Shown piece by piece: positions 7,287 to 14,421 of a DNA stretch of 22,756 nucleotides (positions are counted from its first letter, which is position 1; the number at the start of each line of letters is the position of its first letter). The notes beneath the pieces were generated by a model, which saw nothing but the letters and a program-made list of their open reading frames with translations, was not told the origin of the DNA and did no database searches. The translations under genes were made by a program, and so were the position numbers. The stretch is from Actinomyces sp. (lineage in GTDB: Bacteria > Actinomycetota > Actinomycetes > Actinomycetales > Actinomycetaceae), in the NCBI GenBank assembly GCA_012837655.1, contig DUQT01000010.1, forward strand, positions 1 through 22,756. Reading direction: 5' to 3'.

Positions 7287-8393
7287 CTACTTAGCTTCCT
7301 TCAGTGCCTTCTCAACGTTGTCCAAGAGTTCGTTCCAAGCGACCTCGAACTTCTCAACACCTTCCTTTAGAAGCTGCGCGGAAATCTCATCAAAGTCGAT
7401 TCCGACCTTCTCCAGTTTGGTGAACAGTTCGTGAGAGTCTGCATAGTTGGGGCGAACCGTGTCACCGGTGAACTCGGCTTCTTCAGCAACTGCACGCAGA
7501 GTCTTCTCCGGCATCGTGTTCACGGTGTCCTCTACAGCGAGCTGGTCGACATACAAAGTGGGGGAGAGCGAAGCGTCCTTTACGCCCGTTGATGCCCACA
7601 GAGGACGCTGCCTGTTCGCACCTGCACCTTCAAGAGTCTTCCAACGATCGGTCTTCAAGGACTCCTCGTAAGCTTCGTAAGCTAGGCGAGCGTTGGCAAG
7701 TCCCATCTTCGAACGGATAGCCTTCGCTTCATCGGAACCCAGCTCATCGAGCTTCGGGTCGATCATTGAGTCGACCCTGGATACGAAGAACGAGGCGACT
7801 GAGCGAATCTTGGAAATGTCCAAGCCGCGTTCCAGAGCTTCTTCCAGGCCCTTGAAGTACGCTTCGATTACATCGCGATATTGGTCAACCGAGAAGATCA
7901 GGGTCACGTTTACGGATACGCCTGAAGCGGTTGCTTCGGTAACTGCCGGCAGTGACTCCGGGGTCGCCGGAATCTTGATCATCGTGTTCGGGCGGTCAAC
8001 GCGCTTCCACAGATCCTTTGCCTGCTCGATCGTCTTCATCATGTCTGCGGAGTAACGCGGATCGACCTCAATGGAGACTCGTCCGTCTTCACCGTTGGTC
8101 TTTTCATAGATTGGCATGAGCACATCAGCGGCGTCTCGAACGTCGTCAACGATCATTTCGAAGACGGCGTCATCTACTGTCACGTCCTTCGCAGCTAGTT
8201 CTGATAGCTGGTCGGAGTAGGCGGTGCCATCACCAATAGCGGCGGAGAAGATCGCGGGGTTCGTAGTGACACCCACGATGTGATCGCGATCGATTAGTTC
8301 CTGCAGGTTGCCAGTCCGCAGGCGGGTGCGAGAAAGGTCATCAAGCCAGATTGATACGCCGATGTCAGATAGTTCAGCAAGTTTGTCAGTCAT
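7287..8393 (-). CDS. tal: Transaldolase
   Basis: This cytosolic enzyme of the non-oxidative pentose phosphate pathway moves a dihydroxyacetone unit from sedoheptulose-7-phosphate to glyceraldehyde-3-phosphate. At 368 aa it has the length of the longer bacterial/actinobacterial Tal type. The sequence shows SIWLDDLSR (about 14-22), VGVTTNPAIF (about 40-49), the Schiff-base lysine in MIKIPATPESLPAV (near residue 140), and VNVTLIFSVDQY plus VASFFVSRVDSMID downstream. The ATG at 8393 is well supported: AGGAGG lies 7 bases before it (8401-8406). In many actinobacteria tal sits beside tkt, zwf or pgi, but here it stands alone. A membrane protein gene lies 56 bases upstream on the same strand, and the bidirectional terminator closes the unit. 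Confidence 0.97.
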   Translation of the reverse strand: MTDKLAELSDIGVSIWLDDLSRTRLRTGNLQELIDRDHIVGVTTNPAIFSAAIGDGTAYSDQLSELAAKDVTVDDAVFEMIVDDVRDAADVLMPIYEKTNGEDGRVSIEVDPRYSADMMKTIEQAKDLWKRVDRPNTMIKIPATPESLPAVTEATASGVSVNVTLIFSVDQYRDVIEAYFKGLEEALERGLDISKIRSVASFFVSRVDSMIDPKLDELGSDEAKAIRSKMGLANARLAYEAYEESLKTDRWKTLEGAGANRQRPLWASTGVKDASLSPTLYVDQLAVEDTVNTMPEKTLRAVAEEAEFTGDTVRPNYADSHELFTKLEKVGIDFDEISAQLLKEGVEKFEVAWNELLDNVEKALKEAK

Positions 8394-8449
8394 TGTGTTT
8401 CCTCCTGTAAAACACCTTAGACATCTAGACTACGTCTTTACGAGTCGAT

Positions 8450-9226
8450 TTATTTTCTTAAGATCCAAAACACCAATTTGTCCCAAGGTTTGGGAGAACT
8501 TGTAGTTTCCTTTGAATTAGGGGCGACTACTGCAAGGTCGTCGCGAGCTGGCACATTGTTGAGCGGACCGAATCCGATCAGAGATTGTCCTCCGCCACTG
8601 CGAGGTTTTTCGTATTGGCTTCGCAAATCCTTAACACTAATTGCACCGTGAAATTTACGGTCATTAAGTAGGAGTGTAAGCATCATTGCTTGGTCCGAGG
8701 ATTGCAAATCCTTATTGAGAAGGGTCAGATCTCGATCCCACCCAGACTGGTTCTTGGGTAGCTCTCGGCTCCAAAGCACCACGGGCACAGGCTTCTTAAT
8801 CCAGATGCCGTCATCTTCCATTTTGACATTGACCGGTTTGCCGCGAGCAATCCAGCCGTTATCAACGAAGTTCTTGTGCACTTTTTTGTAGGTGTGAGTC
8901 TTGTGAATCGGTGCGTATAACAACAGCCCTGCCCCGATCAATAGTCCAGCTAAAGAGGCACCAGCAAGGAAACGCAACAACACTGTTATAACGGAGCGAG
9001 TGCCGGTGGCTAGGAACCAGTTTTGAAAAATGGCGCTTATTCCACCGTCAACTTGGCCCGCTAGCACGATCGCGTTCAGGATCGCTGCTACAACGCCGAT
9101 AGCAAACGCTAGGCCGCCCATTCTTTGCATTTCGTCACGGATGAAAACCGTCTTCTTGAACTCATCAAAGTCCTGTAGACGCTCCTGCAAAGCGGTTAGC
9201 TCAGCATCGCTAAGATCTTGTCCCAT
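8450..9226 (-). CDS. Unknown membrane protein with two helices
   Basis: I do not recognise this family. The protein is 258 aa. A charged amphipathic N-terminus (about 1-35, possibly a short coiled coil, QERLQDFDEFKK) is followed by one hydrophobic segment (about 37-58, GGLAFAIGVVAAILNAIVLA). A loop comes next, then a second hydrophobic segment (about 80-105, VLLRFLAGASLAGLLIGAGLLLY). The remaining C-terminal 150 residues are soluble, probably cytosolic by the positive-inside rule (KTHTYKKVHK follows helix two). They contain a small mixed alpha/beta region (about 115-205) and a low-complexity Ser/Pro tail. The ATG at 9226 lies six bases after TAGTCT, a likely leaderless promoter. It is divergent from the frnE-like gene and precedes tal, so it could be co-transcribed with tal. 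Function unknown. Confidence 0.72.
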   Translation of the reverse strand: MGQDLSDAELTALQERLQDFDEFKKTVFIRDEMQRMGGLAFAIGVVAAILNAIVLAGQVDGGISAIFQNWFLATGTRSVITVLLRFLAGASLAGLLIGAGLLLYAPIHKTHTYKKVHKNFVDNGWIARGKPVNVKMEDDGIWIKKPVPVVLWSRELPKNQSGWDRDLTLLNKDLQSSDQAMMLTLLLNDRKFHGAISVKDLRSQYEKPRSGGGQSLIGFGPLNNVPARDDLAVVAPNSKETTSSPKPWDKLVFWILRK

Positions 9227-9232
9227 ATCTGC

Positions 9233-9238
9233 AGACTA
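9233..9238 (-). promoter_or_regulatory. -10 hexamer TAGTCT, leaderless start of the unknown membrane protein
   Basis: TAGTCT on the minus strand is followed by exactly six bases and then the ATG at 9226. No Shine-Dalgarno is present. The geometry predicts that the transcript starts at the initiation codon. Confidence 0.5.
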
Positions 9239-9361
9239 CCTGAGCGCAACCTCGCATTCTGGGCAAAAGAGCCCTCACAGCAGTCGCAGGTTTTACTACC
9301 GCAGTGCGCCGTATTCAGGCCTCCACTCGCGACCCACGCAAGCAATCGCGTGCAAAACTCG

Positions 9362-9367
9362 TAAACT
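9362..9367 (+). promoter_or_regulatory. -10 hexamer TAAACT, leaderless start of the frnE-like gene
   Basis: TAAACT is followed by seven bases and the ATG at 9375. There is no ribosome binding site between them. A -35 is not obvious. The 148-base gap 9227-9374 thus holds two divergent promoters and nothing else that I can see. Confidence 0.5.
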
Positions 9368-9374
9368 GTTGCCT

Positions 9375-10085
9375 ATGCACATTGACATTTGGTCCGATAT
9401 CGCCTGTCCGTGGAGTTACCTGGGCGTTAGACATTTGCGCCAGGCTCTGTCAGATTTTCCCCGCAAGGATGAGGTCTCCGTAAGAGTTCATGCCTATTTG
9501 CTCCAACCCGAGCTTGATCATGCGCTGGAAGAATCCGAGCCTGACTTCCTTGCCCGCACGAAGGGTATGAGTAGGGAAGAGGTTGACCAGGCACTCGAAT
9601 CGGTTTCTGCACTGGCCCGCCAAGACGGTATCGAACTGGACTGGGACGCAGCCATAGTGGCTCCCACTTCTAATGCTCACCGCTTGGTTGGACTTGCTCG
9701 AGAGATCGATATCGAAAACGACACGACGACCGGACCAGACACCCTAGAGCTCCGCGTACACGAAGCCCTGCAGCGTGCACGGTTCCAGTACGGCATGGAC
9801 GTCTCCCACCCCGAGTCATTGATCAACATTGCGCAAGACTTCGGCATTGATGGAAGCAGGGTGCTATCCGCCCTCGAAAGTCAAGAAACGGCTGGGGAAG
9901 TGTTTTCGGACTTCCAGATTGGCGTGCAAATTGGAATCGGAGCTGTACCGGTATTTATTTTCGACCAGGCATTAATGATGGAAGGAACCCAACCCAAAAT
10001 CGCCTTCGAAAATGCGCTTGTGACAGCATGGAATCACTCAAATCCTGATGATCCAGTGGAAGGACCTGTGGCCAAGAATGACTAA
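9375..10085 (+). CDS. DsbA-family (FrnE-like) thioredoxin-fold protein with CPWS active site
   Basis: This 236-aa thioredoxin-fold protein resembles the FrnE/2-hydroxychromene-2-carboxylate isomerase branch of the DsbA family. It opens with strand-1 IDIWSDIACPWSYLG, which carries the nucleophilic C11 but has S14 where FrnE proteins usually have the second cysteine (CPWC). A helical insert spans about 50-165, and the cis-proline loop AVPVFIFD follows near residue 195. There is no signal peptide, so it acts in the cytosol. With a CxxS motif it is more likely a glutathione- or mycothiol-type S-transferase/isomerase or a detoxification enzyme than a dithiol oxidoreductase; that is inference. The frame is open further upstream, but homology begins at ATG 9375. 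Its last 8 bases overlap the next gene, which indicates translational coupling. Confidence 0.85.
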   Translation: MHIDIWSDIACPWSYLGVRHLRQALSDFPRKDEVSVRVHAYLLQPELDHALEESEPDFLARTKGMSREEVDQALESVSALARQDGIELDWDAAIVAPTSNAHRLVGLAREIDIENDTTTGPDTLELRVHEALQRARFQYGMDVSHPESLINIAQDFGIDGSRVLSALESQETAGEVFSDFQIGVQIGIGAVPVFIFDQALMMEGTQPKIAFENALVTAWNHSNPDDPVEGPVAKND

Positions 10086-11148
10086 AACCGTGACGGGAGA
10101 ACGCATTCGCCTGCGTCTTCCCAATGAGCAGGATGTTCCCGCGATAGTGGAGGCCTGCCAAGATCCCGAAATCGCGAAATATACGACGATTCCCACGCCC
10201 TTCAGAAAGGCGCACGCCGAATACTGGATCCGATCGGCCGCACAGAAAGAGGATCCCGAGGTCGACTGGGTTGTTGAGACTCTGGACGGTGAGTTCGTCG
10301 GCGTATTCAGTTTCGACGATGCAGATTCCGTTCAGAGCAGCATCAGCGTAGGGTTTTGGGCCGCTCCGCAGGGACGTCGGAAGGGATACATGCGCGAAGC
10401 CGGTCGACTCGCCATTGAGTATGCGTGGAAAAATTTCGACGTCGAAAAAATAATCTGGAAAGCCCACATCGGCAACGAAGCGTCCTGGAAATTAGCGTGG
10501 AGCCTTGGATTTACCTTTGAGGGCGTGATTCGCCATCACCGTGAATCCAACGGCCGAGTCGTTGACATGTGGCGCGGATCTTTGCTTCGCGGCGAGAAGA
10601 TGGAGCCCTCCAATGACAAGAGGCTTCCGCGCTATTTTGACGTGGAAGACTACACGGATGTTGATCCGGCACTGCGCCCCTATGACCCCCGGCGCCCACA
10701 GATGCTGGTTAAACAGTTCCACGACGTTTACAAGCTCCCCGTGCTGCTTGGTGAAACACCGTCAGCTGACCGCGAGCGCATCCACACGAGGATGGGGCTC
10801 GTTTCGGAGGAATACCAGGAGCTCACCGCCGCGCTTTACGGCGAGCGGGCTGGTGAAATCATTGAGCAAGCCCAAATCGAAGCCAAAGAGGCAGATGACC
10901 ACACTCGCGACACGATTGAAGTTGCAGATGCCCTGGCCGACCTCGTATATGTCATTTACGGAATGGCTTTGGAAACTGGAATTGACCTAGATGCCGTGCT
11001 GGAAGAAGTGCAGGCATCAAACCTTTCGAAACTGGGTGAAGATGGCAAACCCATCTACCGCGAAGACGGGAAGGTCCTAAAAGGCCCCGGATTCTTTGAC
11101 CCAAATATTGCCCGCGCACTCGGGCTAGACAAGGAACAAACTGAATGA
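10078..11148 (+). CDS. Fusion: GNAT N-acetyltransferase + all-alpha NTP pyrophosphohydrolase
   Basis: One uninterrupted frame encodes two enzymes in 356 aa. Residues 1 to about 172 are a RimJ/RimL-type GNAT acetyltransferase: RIRLRLPNEQDVPAI at the start, the acetyl-CoA loop region AAPQGRRKGYMREA, and the end block NEASWKLAWSLGFTFEGVIR. Residues from about 205 are an all-alpha NTP pyrophosphohydrolase (MazG/HisE/PRA-PH-like). It shows the metal motifs EEYQE (244-248) and EVADALAD (281-288, with E281 and D284), and the family's ending SNLSKLGEDGKPIYREDGK. Such hydrolases clean the nucleotide pool or cut nucleoside triphosphates to monophosphates. A methionine at 175 (ATG 10600) could serve as an internal start for the second domain. 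The ATG overlaps the previous stop by 8 bases, and the stop overlaps the next ATG (ATGA). The acetyl acceptor is unknown. Confidence 0.85.
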   Translation: MTKTVTGERIRLRLPNEQDVPAIVEACQDPEIAKYTTIPTPFRKAHAEYWIRSAAQKEDPEVDWVVETLDGEFVGVFSFDDADSVQSSISVGFWAAPQGRRKGYMREAGRLAIEYAWKNFDVEKIIWKAHIGNEASWKLAWSLGFTFEGVIRHHRESNGRVVDMWRGSLLRGEKMEPSNDKRLPRYFDVEDYTDVDPALRPYDPRRPQMLVKQFHDVYKLPVLLGETPSADRERIHTRMGLVSEEYQELTAALYGERAGEIIEQAQIEAKEADDHTRDTIEVADALADLVYVIYGMALETGIDLDAVLEEVQASNLSKLGEDGKPIYREDGKVLKGPGFFDPNIARALGLDKEQTE

Positions 11149-13067
11149 GCAAGATCGAAAAGCTACTCCCAAACTTCAACGAACTAACACCTTCAGAATG
11201 TGAGCGAATCACGTTTGAAGCCCTGGACGTTTACAAAAAGGCGCTTCAAAACCTGGAGGACGCACCCGCAACGGTATCCGACTTCTTGGAACCCTGGGAT
11301 GAAGCAAGTGAGCAGTTCGATCGTGTCGTAAACCCGGTCTTCACACTCATGAGCGCTATTGGCGGAGAAGAGTTCGACGCGCTTGAACAAACCCTCGACG
11401 AGCCGATGACACGACTCGCCACGTGGATGAACACGAACGAAAAGCTCTATGAAAAGTTCGTTGCACTATCCAAACTAGATCTGGATCCGGAGACCGCATA
11501 CCTGGTTGAAACCGAGCTGAAAGAGTTCCGCCTGGGCGGTATTGACCTCGATGAGCAGGGTCGCAAGGACCTGGAAGAAGTTGACCTCGAGATCGCGTCC
11601 ATCGCCACCCAATACGGTCAGAAGGTCGCCAAGATGCTCGGGGAGAAAGTCGAAGTTGGTGGCAAGGAGTACCAGCTCAACAACTTCACGAACCAGCTGG
11701 CTCTAAGCGACATTGATGATCCCAGGCAGCGCGAGGAACTACTCGACATTTCAATGAACCGTGGGTTCGGCGGCGATCTTGACACGCGCGACCTCGTCCT
11801 CAAAATGGCAAAGGCACGCCATAAGCGAGCACAGATCCTCGGCTTTGAAAACCACGCCCAGATAGTGCTAGAAACCGAAACTGCCCCGTCAGTTGAGGCA
11901 GTCTACGAACTTCTAAGCGACGTTTCCAAGGCCGCACTAAAGTCCCTAGAAAAGGAAGCGCAGGTCCTGAAGAAGCGAGCTGCACGCGACGGCCTCGAAG
12001 ATTTCAAGGCGTCAGACTGGCTGTACTACCAGGAACGCGAAAAGAAGGATGCGCTGGGACTTTCTTCCGACGTTTTGAAGCCGTACCTGGAACTGTGGAA
12101 CGTCCTTGAAAATGGAGTATTTTTCGCAGCGAACAAAATCTACGGCATTACCGCGAAGCGTCGCTCCGGCCTGCGCGGATGGGACGATTCAATGCGGGTA
12201 TACGAACTCGAGGACGAGGCTGGCAAATCGCTCGGCATCTTCCTAATCGACCCGTTTACACGTCCAGGCAAGAGTGGTGGAGCATGGATGAACTCCCTAA
12301 TCCAGGGATATTCCAAGACCGATTACGAATCCATCATCATTAACTGTGCGAACTTCGAACCGGTCGCCGAGGGCGAAGAAAAGTTCCTCGTTTGGGATGA
12401 AGTGGAAACCCTGTTCCACGAGTTCGGACATGCCCTGCACGGTTTTCTTTCAAAGACAAAATATGGCTCTACGGCTGGAACGAACGTTCCGCGTGACTTC
12501 GTTGAACTGCCCAGCCAGCTGAATGAGATGTGGGCATACCACCCGCAGGTGATTGAAAATTACGCGCGCCATTTCGACACCGGTGAAGTCATGCCCACCG
12601 AACTGCGCGAACAGCTGCAGCAGTCCAAGACGTTTGGGCAGGCCCACTCCACGGTTGAGTTCTGCGCCGCTGCGCTACTTGACCAGAAGTGGTATTCGAA
12701 TGCTGAGATCGACCAGGTCGACGACGTTGCCGAATATGAGCGCAAGGCTTTGGAAGAAGCCGGAGTCAGCTCCGCCCTCGTGCCGCCACGGTATCGGTCA
12801 ACGTACTTCCCGCACGTGTTTACGATTGGTTACGACGCGGGATACTACTCCTACATGTGGGCCGAAGCGCTAGTCGCTGAATGCGAAAACTGGTTCAGGA
12901 ACACGGCCGCCCAAAACGGTGACGGTGGTTTGAACCGCGAAGCGGGACGCCAGATCACTGATGCGATCCTATCCAGGGGCTCGTCGCGGGATCCGCAGGA
13001 GTCTTTCAAGGCACTTATCGGTCACGATGCATCAGCAGGGGCTATCCTTTCGCGCCGAGGGCTGTAG
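11145..13067 (+). CDS. M3-family zinc metallopeptidase (oligopeptidase / peptidyl-dipeptidase)
   Basis: This is a cytosolic thimet-type oligopeptidase of 640 aa that degrades short peptides. The zinc site is HEFGH (H425, E426, H429), with the third ligand probably E454 in DFVELPSQLNE. The large helical N-terminal half and the C-terminal YDAGYYSYMWAEALVAE block (around residues 564-580) are typical of Dcp/oligopeptidase A-like M3 enzymes. It lacks a signal peptide. Dcp-type and OpdA-type members cannot be told apart here; the length (shorter than the E. coli enzymes of about 680 aa) fits other actinobacterial M3 peptidases. The start overlaps the previous stop as ATGA, so translation is coupled to the fusion gene, with AAGGA about 10 bases upstream. 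Together with the small gene after it, it forms the end of the plus-strand unit. Confidence 0.93.
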   Translation: MSKIEKLLPNFNELTPSECERITFEALDVYKKALQNLEDAPATVSDFLEPWDEASEQFDRVVNPVFTLMSAIGGEEFDALEQTLDEPMTRLATWMNTNEKLYEKFVALSKLDLDPETAYLVETELKEFRLGGIDLDEQGRKDLEEVDLEIASIATQYGQKVAKMLGEKVEVGGKEYQLNNFTNQLALSDIDDPRQREELLDISMNRGFGGDLDTRDLVLKMAKARHKRAQILGFENHAQIVLETETAPSVEAVYELLSDVSKAALKSLEKEAQVLKKRAARDGLEDFKASDWLYYQEREKKDALGLSSDVLKPYLELWNVLENGVFFAANKIYGITAKRRSGLRGWDDSMRVYELEDEAGKSLGIFLIDPFTRPGKSGGAWMNSLIQGYSKTDYESIIINCANFEPVAEGEEKFLVWDEVETLFHEFGHALHGFLSKTKYGSTAGTNVPRDFVELPSQLNEMWAYHPQVIENYARHFDTGEVMPTELREQLQQSKTFGQAHSTVEFCAAALLDQKWYSNAEIDQVDDVAEYERKALEEAGVSSALVPPRYRSTYFPHVFTIGYDAGYYSYMWAEALVAECENWFRNTAAQNGDGGLNREAGRQITDAILSRGSSRDPQESFKALIGHDASAGAILSRRGL

Positions 13068-13070
13068 AGT
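13065..13070 (+). promoter_or_regulatory. Possible -10 hexamer TAGAGT before the acidic protein
   Basis: TAGAGT begins on the M3 peptidase stop codon and lies six bases before the ATG at 13077. The AGGAG in between is too close (one base) to act as a normal Shine-Dalgarno. A separate leaderless transcript is therefore plausible. Confidence 0.35.
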
Positions 13071-13076
13071 AGGAGC

Positions 13077-13400
13077 ATGGGTACAAATCCGCAAGACGCA
13101 CTGAATCGTCTGATCGCAGCATTTGAAGCGCACGCACAAGCCGCTCGCGCAGCCGACCTGGCTGACGCGTCTATTGTGGAGGCCGCGGAGGCTCGCCTTC
13201 GCGACGCTTTCTTCACCTACGACGACGTGTTGTTCAACAACTACGGCGTTGACCTTCCATTCGACGTACTCGAAGATGACGACCTCGACGACGATGATTA
13301 CGACGAAGACGACTATGATGAAAATGGTGATGACGACGAAGAGGATGACTGGGACGACTACGACGACGATTACGATGAAGATGATCTAGACGAAGACTAG
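13077..13400 (+). CDS. Small protein with extremely acidic Asp/Glu/Tyr tail
   Basis: This 107-aa protein has two parts. Residues 1 to about 65 form an Ala-rich helical domain (NRLIAAFEAHAQAARAA, then a second helix and FFTYDDVLFNNYG). The last 40 or so residues are almost only Asp and Glu, with regularly placed Tyr and a few others. Similar small proteins with acidic tails are common in actinobacteria and are annotated as hypothetical, from memory. Very acidic tails can act as DNA mimics, metal binders or histone-like chaperone tails; none of these can be shown here. It lies 9 bases after the M3 peptidase gene. Its stop is only one base away from the stop of the convergent aldo/keto reductase. 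It is not Pup-like, because there is no GGE/GGQ end. Confidence 0.82.
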   Translation: MGTNPQDALNRLIAAFEAHAQAARAADLADASIVEAAEARLRDAFFTYDDVLFNNYGVDLPFDVLEDDDLDDDDYDEDDYDENGDDDEEDDWDDYDDDYDEDDLDED

Positions 13401-13401
13401 G

Positions 13402-14376
13402 TCAACGCGCGTTCTCTTCGGGGTACCCAACCTCGATTGCGGACACGTCATTCAAAGCATCAACTAGTGGCTGGGGGAGTACGAACTGTGCTCCCTCAGC
13501 TATTTGTTTCATCTGGATAGCTGTGCGCGGCCCCACCAGTGCAGACGTCACGCGCGGCTGGTTTGTCAGCCAGGACAGCGCCACGGTGATCGGTGAAGTA
13601 TCCAAACCATTCGCGGTGGTAAGAACGGCCTCGACAATCCCGGAATTCTTTTCGGTCAGGTACGGCTGGACAAACCCGGAAAGGATCGGGGACGCCGCGC
13701 GCGAATCAGGGGGCGTGGAGTGGCGGTATTTTGCGGTCAGCACGCCGCGCGCCAGGGCGGACCAGGCAATAAAGCCGAGACCTTCGGCCTCGATGCCTGG
13801 CAAGAGCTCGCGTTCAACACCGCGCTGAAGCAGAGAGTATTCCGCGGAAACTGCGGCAAGTGGGCAGCCTAGTTCCTTCGCCAGGAAATGGATGTGCGCG
13901 GTGTCCCACGCACTGTGGTTGGCGATACCGATGTAGCGCACACGGCCTGATCGAAGAGCCATCTCCAGGGTCGAAAGTGTTTCTTCGATCGGCGTGGAAC
14001 GGTCTGGGCGCTGAAGCAGGTAGACATCGATATAGTCCGTCTGAAGAGCCTCTAGCGACCGGTCGATTGATCCCAGCAGTGCGTTGCGGGACGCAGAAAA
14101 ACGGTTGCCGTCCTCGGTGGGGACGTAGCCGCCCTTGGTTACGATTACGACGTCGTCTCGGCGGGTCTCCGTTGAAGCCAGAACTTCGCCGACCGTGCTC
14201 TCGGATGAACCTTCACCGTAGGTTGGGGAGGTGTCAATCACGTTGCCGCCAGCTTCGCGGAACTCATTCCAGATGCTCTCCGCTTCTGGAAGTGGCGTGT
14301 CGCGCCCCCACGTCAAAGTTCCAAGTCCGATGGGGGAAACCTCTAAACCAGTATTACCGAGTAGTCGATGTCGCAT
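13402..14376 (-). CDS. Aldo/keto reductase
   Basis: This is an NADPH-dependent TIM-barrel oxidoreductase of 324 aa. The N-terminus RLLGNTGLEVSPIGLGTLTWG is followed by the catalytic tetrad: the Asp and Tyr of VIDTSPTYGEG (about D50, Y55), the Lys of IVTKGGY (near 82), and the His of GIANHSAW (near 150). A cofactor site appears in the C-terminal LVGPRTAIQMKQIAEG. It resembles the YajO/IolS/Tas-type branch that acts on a wide range of aldehydes and ketones, and the natural substrate is unknown. The ATG at 14376 lies seven bases after TACTCT on the minus strand, which suggests a leaderless transcript. It diverges from uppP with a 45-base gap, and its stop faces the acidic-tail gene one base away with no terminator visible. 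Confidence 0.93.
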   Translation of the reverse strand: MRHRLLGNTGLEVSPIGLGTLTWGRDTPLPEAESIWNEFREAGGNVIDTSPTYGEGSSESTVGEVLASTETRRDDVVIVTKGGYVPTEDGNRFSASRNALLGSIDRSLEALQTDYIDVYLLQRPDRSTPIEETLSTLEMALRSGRVRYIGIANHSAWDTAHIHFLAKELGCPLAAVSAEYSLLQRGVERELLPGIEAEGLGFIAWSALARGVLTAKYRHSTPPDSRAASPILSGFVQPYLTEKNSGIVEAVLTTANGLDTSPITVALSWLTNQPRVTSALVGPRTAIQMKQIAEGAQFVLPQPLVDALNDVSAIEVGYPEENAR

Positions 14377-14383
14377 GTCTCAT

Positions 14384-14389
14384 AGAGTA
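14384..14389 (-). promoter_or_regulatory. -10 hexamer TACTCT, leaderless start of the aldo/keto reductase
   Basis: On the minus strand TACTCT is followed by seven bases and then the ATG at 14376. There is no Shine-Dalgarno. The divergent uppP promoter lies only about 20 bases away. Confidence 0.45.
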
Positions 14390-14407
14390 GCTGACAGATT
14401 GCAGGGA

Positions 14408-14413
14408 TAGGGT
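14408..14413 (+). promoter_or_regulatory. Possible -10 hexamer TAGGGT of uppP
   Basis: TAGGGT is followed by eight bases and the ATG at 14422. This would put the transcript start on or one base before the start codon. The overlapping TTAGGGA could instead be read as a weak Shine-Dalgarno, but it is close to the ATG. Confidence 0.35.
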
Positions 14414-14421
14414 TAGGGATT

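Noticed and set aside
9030..9374. Longer N-terminus of the frnE-like frame
   Set aside because: This part overlaps the divergent membrane protein gene and does not match the thioredoxin-fold family; homology begins at the ATG at 9375.
13077..13400. The acidic-tail protein as a second Pup-like modifier
   Set aside because: It is acidic and small but lacks the Pup helix signature and a GGQ or GGE end.
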